From Bdellovibrio sp. (lineage in GTDB: Bacteria; Bdellovibrionota; Bdellovibrionia; Bdellovibrionales; Bdellovibrionaceae), in the NCBI GenBank assembly GCA_014376435.1, contig JACMRL010000004.1:1-64000 (forward strand): a stretch of 64,000 nucleotides of DNA, in the 5' to 3' direction. Positions within the stretch are counted from its first letter, which is position 1, and every line of letters starts with the position of its first letter. Under the pieces are notes generated by a model. That model had not been told where the DNA came from. It saw nothing but the letters and a program-made list of their open reading frames with translations, and searched no databases. The position numbers and the translations under genes are program-made. This document shows positions 26,871-36,124 of this stretch, piece by piece.

Positions 26871-27897
26871 GGGACTCCAGATTTTCACGTTTTAGAATTT
26901 TTCCTAGAATTTGTGCGGGATATCCCCAATCCGCTAATTTTTCAATAACTTGAATTTCTTGACCCGGCGAAATCACAATCATTAAACCAATTCCACAATT
27001 AAAAGTTTCGCGCATTTCTTGATCTGATAATCCCGAACGCTTTTGAACTTCTTTGAAGCAATCTGGTAATTCCCACTTTTTAATCGAGGCTTTTAAATGC
27101 TCAGGCAAAATACGCGGTAAATTTTCAATCCCACCGCCCGTCATGTGCGCGGCCGCGTGAACTTCAAATTCACTTTTTAAATTTAAAGCGGCGGTAATAT
27201 AAAGACGAGTCGGCTCTAATAACCAATCACGGTACTTATCAAACTCACCTTCAAATACTTTTCTAATTAATGAGTAACCGTTGCTGTGATAGCCCGAGCT
27301 TTCAAGGCCAATGACGATATCACCTTCAACAACCCGGTGCGCGCCCCACATTTTATCTTGATCAACGACGCCTACAGAAAAACCGGCACAATCAAAGTCA
27401 CCCACTTGGTAAACGCCCGGCATCTCTGCCGTTTCGCCGCCGATTAAAACCATATGCGATTCCGCGCAGGCGGCACGAACACTGGTTAAAAAGCTTTGCG
27501 CCGCCGCTAGATCAAGTTTACCTACGGCATAATAATCTAAGAAAAATAAAGGCGTACCGCCCGTGCAAATCAGGTCGTTGGCGCACATACCGACTAAGTC
27601 TTGGCCCACTCGTGAGAAATCATTGAAATAGCTAGCCACTTTCACTTTAGTACCTACGCCGTCGGTACACGAAACTAATAGAGGCTTTGCCATATTCTGG
27701 AAACGAGCGTCAAATAAAGCGGCAAAACCACCAATACCAGACACCACTCTTGAGCTTAAATCAGGAATATCAGATTTTACTTTAACTTTTTTAGAATCAT
27801 TTTGCAGGGAGTTGTTCGGGAGATTAGGTTTTTGTAGCCAGGAAACAAGATCGTCACCTGCTTGAATGTCGACACCACTATTTTTGTAGTCGATCAA
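26854..27897 (-). CDS. purM: AIR synthetase
   Basis: PurM closes FGAM to AIR with ATP. The N-terminus IDYKNSGVDIQAGDDLV, the DGVGTKVKVA loop and the GGETAEMPG motif are diagnostic. I place the start at TTG 27897, which gives the standard N-terminus and has a GGGGG ribosome site. TTG 27921 is also in frame with a poorer site. It is the first gene of the purine run; about 130 bases separate it from the divergent outer-membrane protein gene, and I see no purine riboswitch there. Confidence 0.94.
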   Translation of the reverse strand: MIDYKNSGVDIQAGDDLVSWLQKPNLPNNSLQNDSKKVKVKSDIPDLSSRVVSGIGGFAALFDARFQNMAKPLLVSCTDGVGTKVKVASYFNDFSRVGQDLVGMCANDLICTGGTPLFFLDYYAVGKLDLAAAQSFLTSVRAACAESHMVLIGGETAEMPGVYQVGDFDCAGFSVGVVDQDKMWGAHRVVEGDIVIGLESSGYHSNGYSLIRKVFEGEFDKYRDWLLEPTRLYITAALNLKSEFEVHAAAHMTGGGIENLPRILPEHLKASIKKWELPDCFKEVQKRSGLSDQEMRETFNCGIGLMIVISPGQEIQVIEKLADWGYPAQILGKILKRENLESHVIWD

Positions 27898-28031
27898 AGC
27901 GTTCCCCCAGAGTTGGTACAAAATTACCAGTAGAAGACGTCATCGAACAGGAGTTTTTTCGTTAACGCTTCACGACTAAAGGTGGGTTTTTTTGTGGATT
28001 TTTATACACCTCTCGGGCCAATCACTTCACA

Positions 28032-28814
28032 ATGAAATTTGTGCAGATTCTAACTTTAAAAAAAATTCTATTGCTGTTCGTTTTAACGACGAGCTTATTT
28101 CATCAGCACGCCTACGCACAGGAAGATGTGGATGAAGCTTTTGATCCATTTTCTGATTACAATGAATTTGAACAAGATGCCGAAGAAGAAGCCGATATCA
28201 ACTTTTTCAAAAACGGTCGCTACTTAACTTTAGGATTTTTACTGGGTTACCGTGGTTACACCGAAGGCTTCTCCCAGGCTTATGCGCCCGCGCTGGCATA
28301 CGGAGTTCAATTCTCATACTTCTTTGATTTACAGGTCGCAATGTCGTTAGGTTACAGCATTGGCGATAGTAACGTAAAATTTAAAACTTACACGGATCAA
28401 AATTTAACGAATTTATCAAATACCTACACGGGAAATGTAAACATTCAAAATATTGATCTTAGTATTAAATATTATTTCAATACGGAAAATGTCACCCGCG
28501 GCTTAGGAGATTTGAATCCCTATGTTTTTGGCGGAGTCGGACAATACATACGTACTTATAATATCGCTGGCCAGTTGGAATTTAATCCGGACCAAGTGAT
28601 TGGTTTTAAAGTTGGTGGAGGTTTAGAAATTCCGCTATTAAGACATCGCGCTTACTTAGGAGTTCAAGGAACTTATCATTATGTACAATTCCCCGATGAA
28701 AATAATAATGTCTTTACCGAAAACAAACCTGGCGGACCTTCTCCATCGATCGTAAGCCCAAGCTTTGACGGCGATGTTTACGATTTATCTTTGATTTTAG
28801 GATTTAACTTTTAA
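28032..28814 (+). CDS. Outer-membrane beta-barrel protein
   Basis: A signal peptide (residues ~1-29, ending AYAQ) precedes an acidic linker and alternating beta strands such as LTLGFLLGYRGY, FDLQVAMSLGYSIG, NPYVFGGVGQY and VGGGLEIPLL. The protein ends in LSLILGFNF, with a terminal Phe as expected for insertion by the BAM complex. Length and strand number suggest an eight-stranded OmpW/OmpA-type barrel. Cargo unknown. It is divergent from the purine operon and overlaps the next convergent gene by four bases. Confidence 0.8.
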   Translation: MKFVQILTLKKILLLFVLTTSLFHQHAYAQEDVDEAFDPFSDYNEFEQDAEEEADINFFKNGRYLTLGFLLGYRGYTEGFSQAYAPALAYGVQFSYFFDLQVAMSLGYSIGDSNVKFKTYTDQNLTNLSNTYTGNVNIQNIDLSIKYYFNTENVTRGLGDLNPYVFGGVGQYIRTYNIAGQLEFNPDQVIGFKVGGGLEIPLLRHRAYLGVQGTYHYVQFPDENNNVFTENKPGGPSPSIVSPSFDGDVYDLSLILGFNF

Positions 28815-29215
28815 TTTCGCTCGGGTTTTTTAACGCTACTGCGGGTCATGCAAACCTGTTCGCCGTTTTCACCTTCGTAGCAACTTTTAGCATATTGGTA
28901 ATTTTCTTTTTGCACGCCCCCCGCCGGAATGGTAAATCCCGCAAAAGTTGAAGCAACTTCACGTTTTTTATTTAAATTAGAACCGAGTAAAATTCCCACG
29001 CCAACTAATATCGTAATTCCGAAAACCATAAATATTTTATTTTTTTGGTTCGTTTGCGTAGCTGCTTTTCCTAAATCTTTATACACGGCAATTACATTTT
29101 GTTGTTCGGGAGCACTAATCACTAACGGCTGCACTTCACGAATCGCGGGCGATGGTGATTGAATTTTTTGAATATCTTGAACTACTTTGAATTGAGTTAG
29201 ACGGTTGTTACCCAT
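28811..29215 (-). CDS. Hypothetical single-pass membrane protein
   Basis: A 134-residue protein with one membrane helix at about residues 62-81 (KIFMVFGITILVGVGILLGS). The ~60 residues before the helix are polar and those after it include two Cys. With a Lys-rich N-terminal side, the small N-domain is probably cytoplasmic and the C-terminus periplasmic. Family not recognised. A perfect palindrome lies just upstream. Confidence 0.55.
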   Translation of the reverse strand: MGNNRLTQFKVVQDIQKIQSPSPAIREVQPLVISAPEQQNVIAVYKDLGKAATQTNQKNKIFMVFGITILVGVGILLGSNLNKKREVASTFAGFTIPAGGVQKENYQYAKSCYEGENGEQVCMTRSSVKKPERN

Positions 29216-29237
29216 AACGAAATACTCCCCTTTTAGC

Positions 29238-29251
29238 AGATCCTAGGATCT
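29238..29251. repeat. Perfect 14-base palindrome upstream of a membrane-protein gene
   Basis: AGATCCTAGGATCT is fully self-complementary and lies 23 bases before the start at 29215. It is next to a second small hairpin (CTCA-CGTA-TGAG) followed by TTTTTT on the plus strand. It may be an operator or a terminator component. Confidence 0.3.
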
Positions 29252-29346
29252 CACGTATGAGGGTTTTTTCAAAAATTAAAGTTTTGTTTAAGTCTAAATC
29301 GTCGGTAAAAGCCCCAACTTGAGACAGTCTTTTTTAGCTTCATTCT

Positions 29347-30720
29347 CTAACGGAAAAACAGTCCAATAATTTGCAAAGCTAAACCCAAGATAATAATCCC
29401 CGGCAACACCCACATCAAAACAATTTTCCAGTGCGAATACATCACCTGACTAGTCATACTGGTTTGGCTGATAAATAAATCTTTACGATCTTTTTCTGGT
29501 AATCCCGTTAAAGCAATGATCACCATCCCTAAACCGGCTACGGGTAATAATCCATTAATTAAAAACGAATCAAATATTTCAATCAAACCATGACCGTACA
29601 TTTTAAAGTTCTTAAAAATCGTGCCCGAGAATGCAGGAAAAACCGTAATTAATAAAATTGTTAAGCCTGAAATACTGGCCGCAACCGAGCGCTTTAATTT
29701 TGGCTTTTTCTCGACTAAGTTTGCTGTAATCGTCTCTAATAATCCTAGGCTTGCATTCAGCGCGGCTAACCATAAACACAAAAAGAAAGTTAAACCAAAG
29801 ATCACTCCACCTTTATACGAAGATAAAAATCGAGGGAGTACTTCAAACAATAAACTAGGATCAGTCAAAGGCTGCTTCGACATTGAAAACGCAATCGGAA
29901 AAATGAGTAATACAGCGACGATCGAAATCAAAGTATCAATTAAAGTTACGCGCAGACCCATCGTGGGTAAATGCTCTTCATCTTTTTTAAAATAGCTACC
30001 AAAAGTAACCATGGTACCAAAACCTAAGGATAGGGTAAAAAACACGTGCCCAACCGCGTGACCAAGGGAGTTCCAATTTAATTTTGAAAAATCAGGATAA
30101 AATAAAAATCTTAAAACTTCCGGAGTCGATTCTAAAGATAAAGAACCAATCAGTAATACCACCACTAATAATCCGAATACGGGTAATAACGATGTAATCC
30201 AACGTTCGACCCCATCGCCTAAACCTTTAACGACGATCACTACCGAAATAAGTAAATGCACACTGGCCAATAAAAACTGTAACCAACCGCTTTGCTGAAG
30301 CATGGTCACCGACATATGACTCAAATAAACAGTAGAATCTTTCTGAAAAAGACTCATTAAAAACTGAGTCAGGTAATGTAGAACCCAGCCGCAAATTACT
30401 GAATAGTAAGCTAATGTTACCACACTGATGATCACACTCAACCATCCAAATGCCACAATCGATTTACGCTTGGTTTGCTGCGAAACTTTTTTTGCCGCGG
30501 CTAAAACGCTTACTCCCGTGTAGTGACCAACCATTAGCTCGGCGATCAGTAAACTCATCCCAATCGTTAAGGCTAAAAATACGTATAATAATAAAAAAGC
30601 ACCGCCGCCATTTTCCCCTACGATGTAAGGAAAACGCCATAGATTTCCTAAACCACAAGCACTTCCGATGGCTAACAGATAAAACGAAAAACGATTTCTA
30701 AATGAGGACCTTTTAGACAT
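29347..30720 (-). CDS. Sodium-dependent transporter, SNF family
   Basis: A neurotransmitter:sodium symporter homologue of about 457 residues with 11-12 membrane helices. The N-terminal signature IGSACGLGNLWRFPYIVGENGGGAF includes the unwound helix-1 region (GNLWRFPY) that binds substrate and Na+. Bacterial members (LeuT, MhsT type) import amino acids; the specificity here is not readable. ATG 30720 is preferred over GTG 30732. The 5' end overlaps the der stop, making it the last gene of the rnc-era-der run. Confidence 0.9.
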   Translation of the reverse strand: MSKRSSFRNRFSFYLLAIGSACGLGNLWRFPYIVGENGGGAFLLLYVFLALTIGMSLLIAELMVGHYTGVSVLAAAKKVSQQTKRKSIVAFGWLSVIISVVTLAYYSVICGWVLHYLTQFLMSLFQKDSTVYLSHMSVTMLQQSGWLQFLLASVHLLISVVIVVKGLGDGVERWITSLLPVFGLLVVVLLIGSLSLESTPEVLRFLFYPDFSKLNWNSLGHAVGHVFFTLSLGFGTMVTFGSYFKKDEEHLPTMGLRVTLIDTLISIVAVLLIFPIAFSMSKQPLTDPSLLFEVLPRFLSSYKGGVIFGLTFFLCLWLAALNASLGLLETITANLVEKKPKLKRSVAASISGLTILLITVFPAFSGTIFKNFKMYGHGLIEIFDSFLINGLLPVAGLGMVIIALTGLPEKDRKDLFISQTSMTSQVMYSHWKIVLMWVLPGIIILGLALQIIGLFFR

Positions 30721-32068
30721 CGTTCTCGCCACCTCGTCGTGATTTCATACAGAAAATACGGATTGGAATTCCGTGCAAATTAAATTGCTCTTTTAAATGT
30801 TTGATCAAGAAACGTCGGTATGACGGAGTGACCCCGTCCGGGTGATTCGCAAACGCGATAAACGATGGTGGAACCTGATTCGTCTGCGTTAAATAATAGA
30901 ACTTAACATTCTTAACACCCCAAACCGGAGCCGGCGCTTTACGAATGGTCTCAAAGAAAAAATTATTTAAATCAGAAGTGGAGATTTTCATTTCTAATTT
31001 ACCACTCACATCTTCAATCGCAGCAAATAAATCATTAATACCTAAACCCGTTTTAGCGGAAGTAAATACCACCGGAACATCGATAAAGAAGTGAAAGTTT
31101 TTTTCCACTTGCGCGCGGAATTTCTCTTTGTACTGCGGAATTTCTTTCCCCGCTGTATCCGATTTGTTTGCAACCAAAATGACGCCCTTGTGATCTTCTA
31201 AAATCTGCTGCATAATTTTGGCATCTTGCTCGGTCGGGCCTTCATTCCCATCAATGACCAATAAAACGATATTAGACCGGCGAATCGCTTCTTTCGATTT
31301 AAAAGCAGAGATAATCTCAATATCGTCTTCACGCTTAGCTTGTCGGCGTAAGCCCGCCGTATCAACGATGATATATTTTTTGTCGTTAAAGATAAATGGA
31401 GTATCAACCGAATCAACCGTGGTTCCGGCAATTTCAGAAACTAGCATACGGTGCGTTCCTAATAAACAATTACACAAAGAACTTTTACCCACGTTCGGTT
31501 TACCGACCATGGCAATTTTTTGGCCTTCTTTTAAATGCTCTTCATTTTCGGGAACATTTTTTTGAATCCATTCCATGATTTCGGCAACTCCGCGGCGCTG
31601 TTCAAATGAAGCGGCAACGACGTCTAAGCCAAACTCATGAAAATCAGCCTTTGCTAAATCATCTTCATGATGCTGATCCACTTTATTAATGACCAGTAAC
31701 ATCGGGCGACCCGTTTGTTTAGCGATCTTAATAATGTCGCGATCTTCAGGCACTAAACCAATACGGCCATCCATCACCGCAATAATAAAATCAACGGAAT
31801 GTAAAAAATCAGATACTTGTTCTTTAATTAATTTAGAAAATAAATCCTGCGATTCGGTCAAACCACCGGTATCAATCAAATCAATTTTTTTACCCCAAAT
31901 ATCTGCCGGCTCGATAATAATATCCCGGGTTACGCCCGCGCGGTCTTTGACCACGGATTTACGCGAGTCGGTTAAGATATTAAACAACGTTGATTTACCA
32001 ACGTTAGGCCGACCAATGATAGCTACTTTGGGCGACAGAAGACTAAAATCATTTACGTTCGATGACAT
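30713..32068 (-). CDS. der: GTPase Der (EngA)
   Basis: Der is a double GTPase required for 50S ribosome maturation. Two G domains are clear: P-loops GRPNVGKST (residue ~17) and GKPNVGKSS (~189), with switch-II motifs DTGGL and DTAGL and NKVD/NKSD base-recognition motifs. A C-terminal KH-like domain follows (ending NLHGIPIRIFCMKSRRG). Length is normal at 451 residues. It overlaps era by 20 bases. Confidence 0.96.
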   Translation of the reverse strand: MSSNVNDFSLLSPKVAIIGRPNVGKSTLFNILTDSRKSVVKDRAGVTRDIIIEPADIWGKKIDLIDTGGLTESQDLFSKLIKEQVSDFLHSVDFIIAVMDGRIGLVPEDRDIIKIAKQTGRPMLLVINKVDQHHEDDLAKADFHEFGLDVVAASFEQRRGVAEIMEWIQKNVPENEEHLKEGQKIAMVGKPNVGKSSLCNCLLGTHRMLVSEIAGTTVDSVDTPFIFNDKKYIIVDTAGLRRQAKREDDIEIISAFKSKEAIRRSNIVLLVIDGNEGPTEQDAKIMQQILEDHKGVILVANKSDTAGKEIPQYKEKFRAQVEKNFHFFIDVPVVFTSAKTGLGINDLFAAIEDVSGKLEMKISTSDLNNFFFETIRKAPAPVWGVKNVKFYYLTQTNQVPPSFIAFANHPDGVTPSYRRFLIKHLKEQFNLHGIPIRIFCMKSRRGGENDV

Positions 32069-32951
32069 AACCCAGCTCTTTCATAGTTTGGAGGTGCTCA
32101 TACCAATTTTCTTTAACGACTACATTGAGCTCGAGAAATACTTTTTGATCCATTAATTTTTCAACTTCAGCGCGGCTTTCTTGGCTGATTTTCTTGATCA
32201 CTTGAGCGCCTTGGCCAACGACGATTGGCTTATGGCTTTCTTTACCGACCATGACGTCGACGTAGATTTTCGGACACGGCTTCGCATTTTCATCAAATTT
32301 ACGAACTTGCACGGCCATTTGGTACGGAAGCTCTTGCGATAAGTTTTCAAAACATTTTTCACGCACGATTTCCGCGACGAGTTCTTTTACATTTTCAGTG
32401 GTGTAAAGATCTTCATCGTATAACGGAGCCGCGGCTTCAGGTAAAATTTCGCTTAAAGAATTTAAAAGTTCCGTGCGGCCTAATTTGCCATCTTTAAGGA
32501 TAGAGATTTGTAAAGATTTACCGCCTAAGGCTTCAACCATATTTCGAATAATTGGAATACGATGCGCATTCGCATCAATATCAGTTTTGGTGATTACGGC
32601 TAGCCAAGGTTTTTTTGAACTTACGACCATATCTAAAATTCTTTGCGTGGCTTCCGCGCCTTTTTCATCGATGCTTAAAACGGCAAGTAGCGCGTCGCTT
32701 TCGCTGATCACGTCCATCGCTTCTTTTTCTAAGAATGCATTCAGACCTTTTTCAGCTTTAACGATCCCGGGGGCATCGATGAAAATAATTTGAGATTGCT
32801 TGTCGGTATGAATTCCTAAAATACGACGACGAGTAGTTTGTGGTTTTGGGGTAACGATTGATACCTTTTGATCAATCAGATAGTTCATCAATGAACTTTT
32901 TCCGGCATTGGGCTGACCGATAAGACCTAGAAAGCCTGCTTTAAAAGCCAT
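32049..32951 (-). CDS. era: GTPase Era
   Basis: Era binds 16S rRNA near its 3' end and assists 30S assembly. The G domain has GQPNAGKSS, DAPG and TKTD. The C-terminal KH domain carries VGQGAQVIKKISQESR, the expected GxxG-type loop. At 300 residues it is complete. It is located between rnc and der with short overlaps at both ends, the classical order. Confidence 0.96.
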   Translation of the reverse strand: MAFKAGFLGLIGQPNAGKSSLMNYLIDQKVSIVTPKPQTTRRRILGIHTDKQSQIIFIDAPGIVKAEKGLNAFLEKEAMDVISESDALLAVLSIDEKGAEATQRILDMVVSSKKPWLAVITKTDIDANAHRIPIIRNMVEALGGKSLQISILKDGKLGRTELLNSLSEILPEAAAPLYDEDLYTTENVKELVAEIVREKCFENLSQELPYQMAVQVRKFDENAKPCPKIYVDVMVGKESHKPIVVGQGAQVIKKISQESRAEVEKLMDQKVFLELNVVVKENWYEHLQTMKELGYVIERK

Positions 32952-33663
32952 TTTTTTCTCCTTTAAGAGTTTCTTTAATTAATTCGTTTAAATAAATTTC
33001 GGCGGCGGCTTGTTCGGCTACTTTTTTACTAGCCCCAACTGCTCTCGATTTTTCGGTTTGATTCATTTTTAGTGAAATCAAAAAGTGTGGCTTGTGCGAA
33101 GGCCCCGAAGTGGTGATCACTTCATAAGTAGGGGTTCCCAATTTGTGTTTTTGCGTGAGCTCTTGCAAACGAGTTTTATAGTCTAAAGCTTGGCTGCCAC
33201 TTTCGCTTTGCTCAACCGTGATTTCTTTAAATAAATTTAAAAGCCAGTTCTCTACCGTTTTGTAATCTGAATCTAAATACACGGCGCCGATTAAGGCTTC
33301 GAAGGCCGAAGCTAGAATGCGTGGGTTCGCAGGGCTACCCTGCTTAATCTCGCCCGGTCCGAATTGAATTAGTTTTGATAAACTTAAATTCTTGGCGATT
33401 TCCGCTAAAGTTGTTTGGTTCACTAAGCTTGCGCGCTTTTTAGAAAGAATACCTTCCGCGTCAGCGGGAAATTGACTAACCAAATCAGCCGCGATCACAA
33501 AATTTAGAATTGAATCACCCAAAAACTCGAAGCGTTCGTTATTCGCTTGGCCTTTATGTTCGTCAACCGAAAAACTTTTGTGCGTTAAGGCTTCAATTAA
33601 ATGACTTTCGTTTTTAAAATGATATCCGGTAGCCGCTTGTAATTTTTTTAACTCAGTTCTCAC
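32941..33663 (-). CDS. rnc: Ribonuclease III
   Basis: RNase III cuts double-stranded RNA, including rRNA precursors. The catalytic signature NERFEFLGDSILNFVIA is near residue 41, with a second acidic site in AFEALIGAVYLDSD. A double-stranded-RNA-binding domain follows from about residue 155 (DYKTRLQELTQKHKLGTP), ending in SKKVAEQAAAEIYL. The start is GTG 33663, which overlaps the mtaB stop by four bases. Confidence 0.95.
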   Translation of the reverse strand: MRTELKKLQAATGYHFKNESHLIEALTHKSFSVDEHKGQANNERFEFLGDSILNFVIAADLVSQFPADAEGILSKKRASLVNQTTLAEIAKNLSLSKLIQFGPGEIKQGSPANPRILASAFEALIGAVYLDSDYKTVENWLLNLFKEITVEQSESGSQALDYKTRLQELTQKHKLGTPTYEVITTSGPSHKPHFLISLKMNQTEKSRAVGASKKVAEQAAAEIYLNELIKETLKGEKNGF

Positions 33664-35036
33664 GCAAGCACCTGCGCCTTCAGCACCACGTTCATTTGAC
33701 GTACTTCAACGGAAGTAATTTTAACTTCGACTTCGGTATTTTTAACTAACGCGTGGGTGTCTTCGGTTAAACCTAAATCAATTGTCCAGTAATCACGCGA
33801 CAAAGCCTGATTTGAAGACATTAACTTATTTAACACCAAGGCTTTTTTAGTTGTTCCGATTTGTTTTAAAGCTTCAGACTGTTCGCGGTGCAAACTTAGT
33901 TCGCGTAAACGGCTGGCGCGCTCTTTACGTTTTGCCATTGGTAATTGCGCAAGCACGGCGGCACGAGTACCTTGACGCTCGCTGTACGGAAATACATGCA
34001 AGCGAGTCCACGCGGTTTCAGACAGAACTTGATAAGTATTTTCAAATTGCGCGTCAGTTTCTGATGGGAAGCCTGCGATCACATCCATCCCTACGTAAGC
34101 ATTTTTAACTTGGGCATTGATGGAATGAAGTGAATCACGTACCTGAGCCTCGGTGTATTTACGTTTCATCTGCGCTAACACTTCCGTATCGGCACTTTGA
34201 ATACTCATGTGAAAATGTGGGCATAGACGATCGTTTTTATAAAGCGCTAAAAGCCTGGGGCTTAGCTCAATGGGTTCAAGTGAAGAAAGACGAATACGTG
34301 GAATCGTCGTTTTTGCTAAAACCGTTTCAACTAAGTCTTCGATCACTTGAAGGCCGCTAAAAGATTGATCTTCATAATCACCGATGTGCACGCCTGTTAA
34401 AACGACTTCTTTTACACCATCTTTGGTTAATTCATTAATTTTTTGCACCAGCTGCGCAATCGGAATCGAGCGGCTTTTACCACGCGCGTAGGGAATGATA
34501 CAGAAAGTACAAAAACTATTACAGCCGTCTTGAATTTTTAAAAAACTGCGAGTGTGTTGTAATTCTTCGCCGCCGCCGATTTCTAAATCTTCTTTTTTAA
34601 AGATATTCGATTTAAATACTTTATCTTTCAGCTCACCCCTGAAATATTGATCTAATAGTTGTGGGAGCATTCCTTTATGAGAATTTGCGACCACTAAATT
34701 AGCGCCCGGTAAATTTTCAAAAGCGCCGGTATCGACTTGTGCCGCACAACCCGTTACGACAATCGTGGCTAAGGGTTGCTGAGATTTAATTTTGCGAATA
34801 AGTCTAACGGCTTGCTGAGTTGCTTCCGCCGTCACCGCACAAGTATTTAAAACGTGCACGGCCGTCGTTGATTTTTTATTAGTGTCAGGAGTAAATCCAT
34901 TGCTGGTTAGGTTTTTTTGAATCAAACCGGTATCATAAGTATTCACCTTACAACCAAAAGTATGCACCACGAACTCGTAGCGCGCGTCTTTAGGAAGTGA
35001 ATGAGTAGGTGTTATAGCTAGTTGAGCGTGATCCAT
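33660..35036 (-). CDS. mtaB: tRNA t6A37 methylthiotransferase
   Basis: A radical-SAM enzyme that converts t6A37 to ms2t6A37 in tRNA. The N-terminal UPF0004 domain begins VVHTFGCKVNTYDTG (Cys ligand), with further Cys in NTCAVT and TGCAAQ. The radical-SAM motif is CNSFCTFCIIPYARG. A TRAM-like domain closes the protein. GCKVN and the length of 458 residues point to MtaB, not MiaB. It overlaps mnmA upstream and rnc downstream; t6A synthesis also involves tsaE at 38.6 kb. Confidence 0.92.
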   Translation of the reverse strand: MDHAQLAITPTHSLPKDARYEFVVHTFGCKVNTYDTGLIQKNLTSNGFTPDTNKKSTTAVHVLNTCAVTAEATQQAVRLIRKIKSQQPLATIVVTGCAAQVDTGAFENLPGANLVVANSHKGMLPQLLDQYFRGELKDKVFKSNIFKKEDLEIGGGEELQHTRSFLKIQDGCNSFCTFCIIPYARGKSRSIPIAQLVQKINELTKDGVKEVVLTGVHIGDYEDQSFSGLQVIEDLVETVLAKTTIPRIRLSSLEPIELSPRLLALYKNDRLCPHFHMSIQSADTEVLAQMKRKYTEAQVRDSLHSINAQVKNAYVGMDVIAGFPSETDAQFENTYQVLSETAWTRLHVFPYSERQGTRAAVLAQLPMAKRKERASRLRELSLHREQSEALKQIGTTKKALVLNKLMSSNQALSRDYWTIDLGLTEDTHALVKNTEVEVKITSVEVRQMNVVLKAQVLA

Positions 35037-36124
35037 CCGCCCCCTACAAGTTGTTGATTTTTATAAAGTACCGCCGCTTGACCCGGAGTCACCGCGCGCT
35101 GAGCTTCTTTGAATTTAAGTTTAAATCCACGGTCTGTTTTAAAAATCTGCGCGGGTGATCCCTGATGCTGGTAACGGATCTTTACATTGTATTCTGCGCC
35201 GTCTTCAATTTCTGAGAGCCACCGCGTTTCGATAATATCGACTTCATTTTTAAGTAAGTATTTTTCTTCGCCAACCCAAACCGTATTATCGCTACCATCA
35301 ATTTGAATAACAAAAAGTTTTTCATGGTAAGTCATTCCTAACCCCTTACCTTGCCCGATTGTGTATAAGTGAATACCTTCATGATTTGCCATCACCTCGC
35401 CCGATGGAAATCTTTTAATCAGACCTTTTTTAGTCGCAAGCTCTGCTGCGCTGACGTTTTCTTTAATAAACTGGTCGTACCCCTTTGAGCCCACAAAGCA
35501 AATCCCGGTTGAATCTTTTTTCTTCGCAACAACCAAGCCTTGCGCTTCGGCGATCTCACGCACTTGAGGTTTTTTTAGATGACCAATCGGAAACAATAAT
35601 TTAGGGACAATCTCCGGATCAATTGTAAATAAGAAATACGTCTGGTCTTTCCAGTCGTCGGTTGAAGTTTTAATTTGCGAGCGCCCTTTTTCATCCACTA
35701 CGATTTGCGCGTAGTGGCCCGTCGATAAATAATCACAATCTAATTCTTTCATCTTTTTAATCAAATGATCGAATTTTAAATAAGTATTACAATTTACACA
35801 AGGTAATGGAGTCTGCGCATTCAAGTAAGCTTTAATAAATGGATCAATCACGGAAGTTTTAAATTTGGCTTCGCAGTTTAAAACATAAAATGGAATATTT
35901 AGCTTATCCGCCACGCTTCGTGCGTCGTCCACGTCTAAACTTGAACAACAAGTTCCACTACCTTCGGTGATATCACAGCTTGAGTAGTCCCAAACCTGCA
36001 TCGTGGCCCCAATCACCTCGTAACCTTGCTCAACTAACAAGGCCGCAGCCACTGAACTGTCTACACCGCCACTCATGGCTACAAGCACTCGACCTTTTGA
36101 TTTTTTTTGATTAGCGGCTGACAT
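35018..36124 (-). CDS. mnmA: tRNA-specific 2-thiouridylase
   Basis: MnmA installs sulfur at U34 of tRNA Glu/Gln/Lys. The PP-loop SGGVDSSVAA is near the N-terminus. The catalytic Cys pair lies in PCVNCN and GICFVG. ATG 36124 is chosen with AAGGA eight bases upstream; earlier in-frame starts would lie deeper in the desulfurase gene. The cysteine desulfurase encoded immediately upstream, overlapping by about 14 bases, is the likely sulfur source. Confidence 0.95.
   Translation of the reverse strand: MSAANQKKSKGRVLVAMSGGVDSSVAAALLVEQGYEVIGATMQVWDYSSCDITEGSGTCCSSLDVDDARSVADKLNIPFYVLNCEAKFKTSVIDPFIKAYLNAQTPLPCVNCNTYLKFDHLIKKMKELDCDYLSTGHYAQIVVDEKGRSQIKTSTDDWKDQTYFLFTIDPEIVPKLLFPIGHLKKPQVREIAEAQGLVVAKKKDSTGICFVGSKGYDQFIKENVSAAELATKKGLIKRFPSGEVMANHEGIHLYTIGQGKGLGMTYHEKLFVIQIDGSDNTVWVGEEKYLLKNEVDIIETRWLSEIEDGAEYNVKIRYQHQGSPAQIFKTDRGFKLKFKEAQRAVTPGQAAVLYKNQQLVGGGWITLN

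Noticed and set aside
27898..28031. Possible purine riboswitch ahead of purM
   Set aside because: I could not find the three-way-junction core or conserved loop sequences of purine or related riboswitches in the ~130-base leader.
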